Positions 6,047 through 12,086 of a stretch of DNA of 12,143 bases are shown here, piece by piece. Numbering within the stretch: the stretch's first letter is position 1; each line of letters opens with the position of its first letter. The position numbers were made by a program, and so were the translations under genes. This DNA comes from Candidatus Nealsonbacteria bacterium RIFCSPLOWO2_01_FULL_38_120 (GTDB taxonomy: Bacteria; Patescibacteriota; Minisyncoccia; Minisyncoccales; GWA2-38-27), in the NCBI GenBank assembly GCA_001821475.1, contig MHMF01000020.1:1-12143 (forward strand). Reading direction: 5' to 3'. The notes beneath the pieces were generated by a model that saw only the letters and a program-made list of their open reading frames with translations, searched no databases and was not told the origin of the DNA.

Positions 6047-6835
6047 ATGGTTATAACTGAAAGGCAGGAAAAAATTTTGGATTGCCTGACTAGGCAATAT
6101 ATCGCTACGGCAAAGCCAATCGGCTCAGAATTTTTGGTTGAAAAAAATAACTTTGGCATTTGCCCCGCCACAATCAGGAATGAAATGCAAAAATTGGCGG
6201 AGGATGGATATCTTTGTCAACCCCATACTTCAGCTGGGCGGATTCCAACCAGTAAAGCGTATAGATTTTTTGTTGATAAAGCGCTTGAATTTAATTTTGA
6301 AGAAAATTTTTTTCCTTGTGATTTTGAGGATATTGAAAAAGAGAAAAACGATATTTATAAATTTTCCGGATCCGTTGCGAGAGAGTTAGCTGAAAATACT
6401 ACATGTCTGGCATTGGCATATCTTTTTGAGGATGATTTTTTGTGGAAAGACGGCTGGAAAGTGGTCTTCCAAAATCCGGAATTCAGAGAAACGGATTATT
6501 TAGAAGAATTTGTCAGCGCGGTTGATTGCTTTGAAAAAAAAGCCGGAGATTTTTTCAGCAGCCAAGAAGAACGAAATGAGGCTCACCCTGTTAGAAGCCA
6601 GACGCAAAAGGCGTCCGCCGACTCGCGAGCGAGGCGGATTTTTAACGGGGTAAATGTTTTTATCGGAGAAGAGGGGGGGTTCTTTGATTCAAATAATTTC
6701 GGGCTGATTATGTCGCAAGCCGATTTTCCGAAAAATAAAAAAGGCCTGGTAGCGATTTTAGGGCCCAAAAGAATGGATTATGACAAAAACATCAAAACAA
6801 TATATTATTTAATAAATAGTCTAAAACATATATAA
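6047..6835 (+). CDS. hrcA: Heat-inducible transcription repressor HrcA
   Basis: 262 aa, shorter than the ~340 aa of classical HrcA. The N-terminal winged helix is well kept: ERQEKILDCLTRQYIATAKP, GSEFLVEKNNFGICPATIR, NEMQKLAEDGYLCQPHTSAG, then RIPTSKAYRFFVD. The C-terminal end keeps the family's IGEE strand (VFIGEEGG) and GLVAILGPKRMDYDKNIKTI, where others read G-x-x-G-x-x-G-P-x-R-M-x-Y. The middle is short, so part of the dimerisation/inserted domain seems trimmed. Residues ~180-202 (AHPVRSQTQKASADSRARRI) come from a palindromic element inserted in frame at 6585-6651, just before the IGEE strand. HrcA binds CIRCE, and a CIRCE site overlaps this gene's promoter. The start is fixed by a stop (TGA at 6038) in frame just upstream. 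grpE begins 4 nt after the stop. Confidence 0.92.
   Translation: MVITERQEKILDCLTRQYIATAKPIGSEFLVEKNNFGICPATIRNEMQKLAEDGYLCQPHTSAGRIPTSKAYRFFVDKALEFNFEENFFPCDFEDIEKEKNDIYKFSGSVARELAENTTCLALAYLFEDDFLWKDGWKVVFQNPEFRETDYLEEFVSAVDCFEKKAGDFFSSQEERNEAHPVRSQTQKASADSRARRIFNGVNVFIGEEGGFFDSNNFGLIMSQADFPKNKKGLVAILGPKRMDYDKNIKTIYYLINSLKHI
6585..6651. repeat. Palindromic element inserted in frame in hrcA
   Basis: Ends are ACCCTGTTAGA (6585-6595) and TTTTAACGGGGT (6640-6651), inverted copies of one motif, ACCC(C/T)GTTAAA-like. Inside are GACGC-AAAAG-GCGTC (6601-6615) and a GC-rich near-palindrome CCGCC...GGCGG (6616-6637) with CTCGCGAG at its core. The GC-rich interior is unlike the AT-rich gene around it. 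The same terminal motif bounds the repeat before dnaK at 7486-7580. The hrcA frame stays open across it. Confidence 0.7.
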
Positions 6836-6839
6836 TCTT

Positions 6840-7409
6840 ATGAACGGACAAAAAGAGAAGCAAAAACAATCCGAAGAAAAAGAGCTCAAAAAAGAAGGCG
6901 AAGAAATAAAAGAAGAAAAAAGGGGAAATTTAGAGACAATAGGGGAGTCAGAGGGAACAAAAAAGAAGCTAAGCGAATGTCTTTGCAAAAGAGAGGAATA
7001 TTTAGACGGCTGGAAAAGAGAAAGAGCTGGATTTTTGAATTATAAAAAAGAAGAACTGGAACGACTTGGAGGCCTAATGAAATACGCCAATGAGGGCTTG
7101 ATATTAAAATTTTTGCCAATTTTGGATAACTTTCATATCGCGGAAAAAGAAATTCAGGAGGAATTAAGGAAAGACAAATGCGTTGAAGGGCTGTTAAGCA
7201 TAAAATCCCAGATTATGGATTTTTTGAAAAAACAGGGAGTTGAAGAAATAAAATCCATCGGCGAAAAATTTGATCCGAATTTTATGGAAGCGGTTGGAGA
7301 AATTGAAACGAAAGAGAAAGAGAATGGGGTTGTCGCAGAAGAAGTCAAAAAAGGATATTTATTTCAAGGAAAAATAATAAGGCCAGTTAAAGTCAAGGTC
7401 GCGAAGTGA
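6840..7409 (+). CDS. grpE: GrpE nucleotide exchange factor for DnaK
   Basis: 189 aa, usual GrpE size. The first ~45 residues are almost only Lys/Glu, then a long helix with ERAGFLNYKKEELER leads into LKFLPILDNFHIAEKEI, matching the family's dimer helix and its L-L-P-x-L-D-N-x-x-x-A block. The C-terminal beta domain is clear: GVEEIKSIGEKFDPNFMEAV, then GVVAEEVKKGYLFQGKIIRP and VKVKVAK. GrpE releases ADP from DnaK and so drives substrate release. It starts 4 nt after hrcA, so the two are surely co-transcribed; no Shine-Dalgarno sequence is visible, consistent with translational coupling. It ends in TGA. A 179-nt gap with an inverted repeat separates it from dnaK. Confidence 0.93.
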   Translation: MNGQKEKQKQSEEKELKKEGEEIKEEKRGNLETIGESEGTKKKLSECLCKREEYLDGWKRERAGFLNYKKEELERLGGLMKYANEGLILKFLPILDNFHIAEKEIQEELRKDKCVEGLLSIKSQIMDFLKKQGVEEIKSIGEKFDPNFMEAVGEIETKEKENGVVAEEVKKGYLFQGKIIRPVKVKVAK

Positions 7410-7485
7410 CCGCAGACCCTGAATAAAATTTATTTTATGAATGGTCAAAATTAGCAAATAAAGTTATAAAAAAATAATTAAATTC

Positions 7486-7580
7486 ACCCCGTTAAATAAT
7501 CCAGCCATCTAATCATATTAATTAACAAATTCAAACAAGATTAGATGGTTGGGTTGCCGTATATCGGTATTTAACAGGGT
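7486..7580. repeat. 95-nt inverted-repeat element directly upstream of dnaK
   Basis: Outer arms ACCCCGTTAAATA (7486-7498) and TATTTAACAGGGT (7568-7580) match at 12 of 13 positions. Inner arms 7498-7514 and 7539-7555 match at 15 of 17, including a perfect 10-bp pair CCATCTAATC/GATTAGATGG. A 24-nt loop and a 12-nt one-sided bulge complete it. It fills most of the grpE-dnaK gap (7410-7588); the rest of the gap is AT-rich with no clear promoter and no CIRCE. Its right end supplies AGGG 9 nt before the dnaK ATG, the only Shine-Dalgarno-like word there. Confidence 0.8.
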
Positions 7581-7588
7581 AAAAACTT

Positions 7589-9481
7589 ATGAGCAAAATT
7601 GTAGGCATTGATCTCGGAACAACTTTTTCTGCGGCTGCCGTGATGGAAAACGGCGAGCCGAAAATAGTTGAAAATAAGGAAGGAGGCAGAACTACTCCTT
7701 CAATTGTGGCTATGAATAAAACAGGGGAGCGGACAGTCGGGACTATTGCTCGGCGCCAGCAAATCACAAATCCCCAAAATACGATCTTTTCCGTAAAGCG
7801 GCTGATCGGAAGAAGGTTTAGCGACGCGGAAGTGCAGAAAGATAGAAAGTTTTTGCCCTACGCTATCAAAGAAGCGTCTGACGGAGGCGTGGAGGTAAAA
7901 ATGGGGGATAAATGGTACAAACCGGCTGAAATATCGGCTATGATTTTGCAGAAAATAAAGCAAGATGTGGAAGAAAAAATAGGAGAAAAAATAACAGACG
8001 CCGTAATCACCTGCCCGGCTTATTTTGACGATTCCCAGAGAAAAGCGACGAAAGTGGCTGGAGAAATAGCCGGTTTTAATGTGCGGATTGTGCTTAACGA
8101 GCCGACTGCGGCTGCTTTGGCTTACGGGCTTACAAAAAAAACCAATCAGCAAATTTTGGTTTACGATTTCGGCGGAGGAACTTTTGATGTTTCAGTTTTG
8201 GATGTCAGGAAAGACCCGGATACGGTTGAAGTTGTCGGAGTCGGAGGAGACACGCATTTGGGCGGAGACGATTTTGACCAGAAAATAATGAGCTGGATAA
8301 TCGGCGAATTCAAAAAAGACCAAGGCATTGATTTGTCAAAAGACCAGCTCGCCCTGCAAAGAATTAAAGAAGTTGGCGAGAAAGCGAAAATTGAGCTTTC
8401 AACGGCAATGGAGACAGAAATAAATCTACCGTTTATAACCTCTGATTCTTCAGGGCCTAAGCATCTTTATCTGAAATTTACCCGTTCAAAACTTGAAAAT
8501 TTGGTAGGGGATTATATTGAAAAATCAATTGAGCTGGTAAAAGAAACATTAAAAACAGCAAAAATTGAAATTAAAGATATTGAGGAAATTGTTTTAGTCG
8601 GAGGCCAAACAAGAATGCCGGCAATGCAGGAAGCGGTCCGAAAATTTTTTGGAAAAGAGCCAAGCAGGTCAATAAATCCTGACGAAGTCGTAGCGCTGGG
8701 AGCGGCTATTGAAGGCGCTATTATCGGAGGAGAGGCAAAAGAAGTTCTTTTGCTTGACGCCACGCCGCTTTCGCTGGGCATTGAAACATTGGGAAGCGTG
8801 AACACAATTTTAATTCCGAAAAATACCATATATCCCACTGCGAAAAGCCAGATTTTTTCTACAGCCGGGGAAGGACAGACATCGGTTGAAATTCATGTTT
8901 TGCAGGGAGAAAGGCCTATGGCGTCGGACAATAAGACATTAGGCAGGTTTATACTTGACGGCATACCGCCGGCTCCGCGGGGAATTCCCCAGATTGAGGT
9001 CTCTTTTGATGTGGACACTAATGGCATTCTGAATGTTTCCGCCAAAGACAAGGCAACTGGAAAAAGCCAGTCCATAAGGATTGAGAGCTCAATGGGAATG
9101 TCAAAAGAAGAAGTGGAAAAAATGAAAAAAGAAGCTGAGATTTATAACGAAGAAGATAAAAAGAAAAAAGAGCTGATAGAAGCGCGCAACTTAGCGGAGA
9201 ATTTGGTTTACACTTGCCAAAAAACATTGAAAGACGCCGGGGATAAAATAGATAAGGGGATAAAAGCGGATATTGAGGAGAGAATAAAAGGGCTTGAAAA
9301 AGCAAAGGATAGTGATAACATTGAAGATATTAAGGCAAAAACATTAGAACTTTCCAATGTAATTCAGAAAGCCGGAGCTGAAATGTACAAAAACGCCAAA
9401 CCGGAAGAAAAACCGGAGCAAAAAAAGGAAAAACCGAAAGAAGAGGGCGGAACCCAAGAGGGAGAGTATAAGGAAAAATAA
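7589..9481 (+). CDS. dnaK: Hsp70 chaperone DnaK
   Basis: 630 aa, full length. The ATPase domain has IDLGTTFS (about 7-14), Lys70 in the expected place (FSVKRLIGRRF), PAYFDDSQRKATKVAGEIAG, NEPTAAALAYG (170-180), VYDFGGGTFDVSVL, GGDTHLGGDDFD and VLVGGQTRMPAMQEAV. The linker VLLLDATPLSLGIE and a complete substrate-binding domain (SQIFSTAGEGQTSVEIHVLQ, then DVDTNGILNVSAKDKATGK) follow, then the helical lid and a Lys/Glu/Pro-rich tail with no recognisable EEVD-like end. Numbering matches E. coli exactly through this region, and residue 167, an Arg in E. coli that contacts the J-domain, is Ile here (NVRIVLNEP), with an Arg one position earlier. Refolds proteins with DnaJ and GrpE in the cytoplasm. 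The ATG at 7589 follows AGGG by 9 nt. Confidence 0.97.
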   Translation: MSKIVGIDLGTTFSAAAVMENGEPKIVENKEGGRTTPSIVAMNKTGERTVGTIARRQQITNPQNTIFSVKRLIGRRFSDAEVQKDRKFLPYAIKEASDGGVEVKMGDKWYKPAEISAMILQKIKQDVEEKIGEKITDAVITCPAYFDDSQRKATKVAGEIAGFNVRIVLNEPTAAALAYGLTKKTNQQILVYDFGGGTFDVSVLDVRKDPDTVEVVGVGGDTHLGGDDFDQKIMSWIIGEFKKDQGIDLSKDQLALQRIKEVGEKAKIELSTAMETEINLPFITSDSSGPKHLYLKFTRSKLENLVGDYIEKSIELVKETLKTAKIEIKDIEEIVLVGGQTRMPAMQEAVRKFFGKEPSRSINPDEVVALGAAIEGAIIGGEAKEVLLLDATPLSLGIETLGSVNTILIPKNTIYPTAKSQIFSTAGEGQTSVEIHVLQGERPMASDNKTLGRFILDGIPPAPRGIPQIEVSFDVDTNGILNVSAKDKATGKSQSIRIESSMGMSKEEVEKMKKEAEIYNEEDKKKKELIEARNLAENLVYTCQKTLKDAGDKIDKGIKADIEERIKGLEKAKDSDNIEDIKAKTLELSNVIQKAGAEMYKNAKPEEKPEQKKEKPKEEGGTQEGEYKEK

Positions 9482-9594
9482 CTCAAAACTCAAAGTTCAA
9501 AACTAAAAACCACAACCTTTACAATGCTTGTATCCCAACTCTGTTTTAAGTTTTAAGCTGTGGTTTTGCGCTTTGAGTTTTGAGCTTTGAACTT
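9482..9594. repeat. Low-complexity inverted repeat filling the dnaK-dnaJ gap
   Basis: CTCAAAACTCAAAG (9482-9495) is the exact complement of 9571-9584, and AAAACCACA (9506-9514) of 9559-9567, so most of the 122-nt gap can fold back on itself. It is built from short words (TCAAA, TTTAAG). No T-tract follows that would make it a terminator, so dnaK and dnaJ may still share a transcript. Confidence 0.65.
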
Positions 9595-9603
9595 ATTTTC
9601 ATT

Positions 9604-10731
9604 ATGAAAAATTATTACGAAATTTTAGGGATTCAAAAAACCGCTTCTTCTGAAGAAATAAAGCGGGCGTTTCATCAATTAGCGCATAAACACCATCCTC
9701 ATAAAGGCGGCGATGAAAAAAAATTCAAAGAAATAAATGAAGCGTATCAGGTCTTGTCTAACAAAGAAAAAAGAGCGCAATATGATAAATTCGGCAGAGT
9801 GTTTGAAAGCGCCGCAGGTCCTGGATTTGAAGGATTTTCCGGCGCCGCTGGTCCGGGATGGGGTTTTAATTGGGGCAATGGAGGAGCTTCGGGCGGCGAA
9901 GAGGGAGCCGAGCCGGAATTTGATTTTGGAAATTTAGGGGATATATTTGAAGATTTTTTCGGGTTTGGAAACAAAGGCGCTGACCAAAAAAAGAATATTA
10001 AAAAGGGGAAAGATATCGGTGTTGATATGGAAATCTCTCTGGAAGAGGCCTTGAAAAATTCTGAGAAAGAGATTATCCTTTCAAAGTATGTTGTTTGCGG
10101 CCGTTGCAGAGGGATAGGAGCTGAGCCTGGAACATCTTTAAATGAATGTTTTTCATGCAGAGGCGCTGGCGAAGTTCAGCAAATGAAAAGGACATTTTTG
10201 GGTTCTTTTACCCAATGGACGATTTGTCCTGAATGCGGAGGAGACGGCCAAAAACCAGCAAAACCATGCAATGTCTGCAGAGGGGAAGGAAGGGTTAAAA
10301 ATGACGAAATCGTTAAAATTTTTATTCCAGTCGGAGTTGATTCCAACCAGACAATAAAAATGGCTGGCAAAGGAGACGCAGGCAAAAAAGGAGGAACGGC
10401 AGGGGACTTGTTTGTAAGAATTTTAGTAAAAGAGCATCCATTTTTTGAAAGAAAAGGAGATGATTTATTCGCAACAGCGGAAATTGGTTTTTCCCAAGCG
10501 GTTCTGGGTGGAGAAATAGAAATATCTATTCTTGAAAGGACAAAGATTTTGCTTAAAATTCCATCAGGTATTGAATCGGGAAAGGTCTTAAGGATTTCAG
10601 GCAAAGGGATTCCAAGATTTTCAAGAATAGGTAGAGGAGATTTGTTCGTCAAACTCGTTGTTAAAACTCCAAAGAAGCTTACAAAAAGACAAAAAGAATT
10701 ATTAGAAGACTTAAGAAGAGAAGGAATGTAA
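9604..10731 (+). CDS. dnaJ: Hsp40 co-chaperone DnaJ with altered HPD motif (HPH)
   Basis: 375 aa from the ATG at 9604, which gives the standard MKNYYEILGI start; an ATG eight codons earlier is unlikely. The J-domain (1-~65) has helices as usual (EEIKRAFHQLAHK, DEKKFKEINEAYQVL), but the HPD loop reads HHPHKGGD: His31-Pro32-His33, where Asp is nearly invariant. A Gly/Phe-rich region follows, ending FDFGNLGDIFEDFFGFG. The zinc domain has four intact CXXCXGXG motifs starting at Cys165, Cys182, Cys208 and Cys222, and the C-terminal substrate domains are complete (GDLFVRILVKEHPFFERKGD, GKGIPRF). So it is a full type A DnaJ, not a degraded copy. It normally stimulates DnaK ATPase and delivers substrates; the D-to-H change touches the key residue. 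Confidence 0.95.
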   Translation: MKNYYEILGIQKTASSEEIKRAFHQLAHKHHPHKGGDEKKFKEINEAYQVLSNKEKRAQYDKFGRVFESAAGPGFEGFSGAAGPGWGFNWGNGGASGGEEGAEPEFDFGNLGDIFEDFFGFGNKGADQKKNIKKGKDIGVDMEISLEEALKNSEKEIILSKYVVCGRCRGIGAEPGTSLNECFSCRGAGEVQQMKRTFLGSFTQWTICPECGGDGQKPAKPCNVCRGEGRVKNDEIVKIFIPVGVDSNQTIKMAGKGDAGKKGGTAGDLFVRILVKEHPFFERKGDDLFATAEIGFSQAVLGGEIEISILERTKILLKIPSGIESGKVLRISGKGIPRFSRIGRGDLFVKLVVKTPKKLTKRQKELLEDLRREGM

Positions 10732-10735
10732 CTAC

Positions 10736-10869
10736 GAATTTTTAATTTTATAATTTTTAATTTTTAAATAATTTCTTAATGATTTAATTTTTAATTACGA
10801 CCGATTTCGTTTTTAAAATTATAAAATTTAGCCATTATTTAGAAATTAAAAATTAGAAATTAGAAATTC
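10736..10869. repeat. AT-rich inverted repeat after dnaJ
   Basis: The left part (10736-~10772, words like AATTTTTAATTT ending TAAATAAT) is mirrored by the complement of ~10832-10869 with scattered mismatches. Arms are roughly 35 nt around a spacer of about 60 nt that holds ACGACCGATTTCGT. It begins 5 nt after the dnaJ stop. The composition is extreme, so chance pairing of AT-rich words adds to the match. Confidence 0.6.
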
Positions 10870-10894
10870 CGAGCCGAGCGAACGCTCGGCTCGG
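10869..10894. repeat. GC-rich hairpin just before tRNA-Lys
   Basis: A perfect 11-bp stem, CCGAGCCGAGC (10869-10879) with GCTCGGCTCGG (10884-10894), loop GAAC, 3 nt before the tRNA. It stands out from the AT-rich repeat beside it. On the minus strand it would be followed by AATTTCTAATTT; on the plus strand no T-tract follows, so it is not a plus-strand terminator. It might affect 5' processing of the tRNA. Confidence 0.7.
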
Positions 10895-10897
10895 CTC

Positions 10898-10971
10898 GCC
10901 CCCATAACTCAATGGTAGAGTAACTGCCTTTTAAGCAGCAAATCCCCGTCCGACTCGGGGTGGGGGCACCA
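10898..10971 (+). tRNA. tRNA-Lys (anticodon TTT)
   Basis: A complete cloverleaf. Acceptor GCCCCCA pairs with TGGGGGC (7 bp); D stem ACTC/GAGT with loop AATGGTA containing GG; anticodon arm with loop CTTTTAA, anticodon TTT at 10930-10932; T stem CCCCG/CGGGG. CCA is encoded (10969-10971). Two oddities: the top anticodon-stem pair is A-C, and the T loop is TCCGACT, where the usual pattern is TTCRANY, so position 55 is C. The Lys call rests on the anticodon and the CTTTTAA loop. Confidence 0.93.
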
Positions 10972-11004
10972 CGTAATAAATTCGCTTTGCGAATTTAAAC
11001 GTGG
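10969..11004. repeat. Hairpin overlapping the tRNA-Lys CCA end
   Basis: CCACGT (10969-10974) pairs with ACGTGG (10999-11004), and TAAATTCGC with GCGAATTTA inside, around a TTT loop. The left arm includes the CCA of the tRNA. There is no T-tract directly after it; a second hairpin follows 3 nt later. It probably helps define the 3' end of the tRNA precursor. Confidence 0.6.
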
Positions 11005-11007
11005 TTA

Positions 11008-11044
11008 GGAACGTTAAAATTGCAAAAGCAATTTTTTACGTTCC
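11008..11044 (+). terminator. Terminator-like hairpin after tRNA-Lys
   Basis: GGAACGT (11008-11014) pairs with ACGTTCC (11038-11044), and inside it AAAATTGC pairs with GCAATTTT around AAAA; a six-T run forms part of the right arm. A seven-T run at 11062-11068 lies further on. It likely ends the tRNA-Lys transcript, but it could also be one of the genome's palindromic repeats. Confidence 0.5.
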
Positions 11045-11100
11045 ACCACAATAATACGTTCTTTTTTTATGGTTCTTTTGACTAACTATTAACGATCTGA

Positions 11101-11106
11101 AGGGAG
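11101..11106 (+). promoter_or_regulatory. Strong ribosome binding site of the acyltransferase gene
   Basis: AGGGAG stands 6 nt before the ATG at 11113. It is the clearest Shine-Dalgarno sequence in the window; most other genes here have none. It fixes the start codon. Confidence 0.8.
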
Positions 11107-11112
11107 ATTGAT

Positions 11113-11901
11113 ATGGCGAAACTGAAAGAAAGAGTGGCGATCTTGTTAGTCGTTTATCCTGTTGGAGCTTTTTTAGCTATTTTGTTTTTTGCCTTCAGGG
11201 CTCTGGCTTGGATTAAGATTTGGCATTGGGAAAAATTCCCGATATACAAGCGAAATCCAGGCCTGTACGAGAATGGTCTGATTGTAGTTTCAAACCATCC
11301 TCATTTGTTGGGATGTATGTTTGAGGTTTGGCTTCCGGTTCTGTTTTATCGGGACTATTTAAGATATCCTTTCCGCCTAAGACCGTTCAGCGTGCCGGAT
11401 AAAAGTAATTTTCCGGATAAATGGTATTGGCGCTGGATAAAACCAGTAGCAGTGCCTATTAACAGGAATGGGAAGGCCGAAGATGCAAGGCATGAGATGA
11501 AGAGGTTGATAGAAATTCTCAAATCCGGAGGCATATGCGTTATTTTCGCCGAAGGAGGAAGAACTTTCAAAGGCACTAAATTCCAGCGTAGCGCGAAAGG
11601 AAAAAGAGTAAGAATACTAGATCGTGGTGTGGCGTTGTTGGCGCAGAAAACCGGAGCAGCGATTTTGCCTATCTGGGTTGAAGATGTAAATAAAACATCA
11701 TCTGTGGATAATGCGGACAACCTAGATCCTAAAAAGTTATATCATCGTTTCCCAAAATTCTGGGAGGGAGTTATTGTCAAGGTCGGCGATATTACAAGGT
11801 TTGAGGGCATACAGTTTAAGGGAAAACCCGGAGGAGAAAAGATTGTCCAAGACCTCACCAACGCTCTTTTGGAATTAGCCGACAAAGACCAGGAAGAGTA
11901 G
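11113..11901 (+). CDS. PlsC-like 1-acylglycerol-phosphate acyltransferase family protein with altered motif I
   Basis: 262 aa with one N-terminal hydrophobic helix (about 9-32), suggesting membrane attachment. The LPLAT/PlsC pattern is visible: VSNHPHLLG (His62) in the motif I position, KPVAVPINRNG in the motif II position, IFAEGGRTFKG (Glu147-Gly148-Gly149-Arg150) as motif III, and GAAILPIWVED as motif IV. This family moves acyl chains to lysophosphatidate or related lysolipids during phospholipid synthesis. Motif I is normally H-x4-D; here the Asp position (67) is Gly, so the usual Asp that helps the catalytic His is missing. It may be a divergent enzyme with another acid, or work on another lipid. 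A hairpin and five Ts overlap the stop codon, and a tRNA-Ala follows at once. Confidence 0.75.
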   Translation: MAKLKERVAILLVVYPVGAFLAILFFAFRALAWIKIWHWEKFPIYKRNPGLYENGLIVVSNHPHLLGCMFEVWLPVLFYRDYLRYPFRLRPFSVPDKSNFPDKWYWRWIKPVAVPINRNGKAEDARHEMKRLIEILKSGGICVIFAEGGRTFKGTKFQRSAKGKRVRILDRGVALLAQKTGAAILPIWVEDVNKTSSVDNADNLDPKKLYHRFPKFWEGVIVKVGDITRFEGIQFKGKPGGEKIVQDLTNALLELADKDQEE

Positions 11902-11936
11902 CTTTCCTTGCGAAAGGATCGCTACTCTTCATTTTT
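11893..11936 (+). terminator. Intrinsic terminator overlapping the acyltransferase stop codon
   Basis: GAAGAGTAGC (11893-11902) pairs perfectly with GCTACTCTTC (11921-11930), with an inner CTTTC/GAAAG stem and TTGC tip, followed by ATTTTT. The TAG stop (11899-11901) is in the left arm. tRNA-Ala starts at the next base, so a fully efficient terminator here would leave no room for a separate tRNA promoter downstream. Confidence 0.75.
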
Positions 11937-12010
11937 GGGCCCATAGTAAATCGGCATTACGCATCCATGGCATGGATGAGGGCGGGGTTCAATTCCCCGT
12001 GGGTCCACCA
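11937..12010 (+). tRNA. tRNA-Ala (anticodon GGC)
   Basis: Acceptor GGGCCCA pairs with TGGGTCC and contains a G3-U70 wobble, the known identity mark of tRNA-Ala. D stem GTAA/TTAC with loop ATCGGCA; anticodon stem CATCC/GGATG, loop ATGGCAT, anticodon GGC at 11969-11971; T arm CGGGG-TTCAATT-CCCCG. CCA is encoded (12008-12010). Anticodon and G3-U70 agree on alanine. Confidence 0.95.
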
Positions 12011-12047
12011 AAAATAAAAGCGGGAAAATATCCCCGCTTTTATTTTT
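12010..12047 (+). terminator. Strong intrinsic terminator after tRNA-Ala
   Basis: AAAAATAAAAGCGGG (12010-12024) pairs perfectly with CCCGCTTTTATTTTT (12033-12047) around an 8-nt loop; the right side is itself the T-rich tail. It starts on the last base of the tRNA. Being symmetric, it could also stop transcription from the other side. Confidence 0.85.
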
Positions 12048-12086
12048 AAATGTCAATTTTAGAATATTTGTGATTTCAGGTCAAAA

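Noticed and set aside
5827..6060. Plus-strand open frame of 77 codons before hrcA
   Set aside because: It runs through the tandem repeat, CIRCE, the -35/-10 boxes and into hrcA; its protein has no recognisable pattern. The regulatory reading explains the region better.
6831..6836. TATAAT as a -10 box for a separate grpE promoter
   Set aside because: It ends 3 nt before the ATG, so transcription would begin inside the coding region, and there is no -35 box; it overlaps the hrcA stop.
1361..7409. Recoded TGA (genetic code 25)
   Set aside because: TGA ends the small membrane protein (1361-1363) and grpE (7407-7409) at proper family lengths, so it is a stop.
7410..7588. A second CIRCE site before dnaK
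   Set aside because: The inverted repeats here do not resemble TTAGCACTC-N9-GAGTGCTAA in sequence or spacing.
10898..12010. Integrated island between tRNA-Lys and tRNA-Ala
   Set aside because: No direct copies of either tRNA 3' end, no integrase and only one housekeeping-type gene lie between them.
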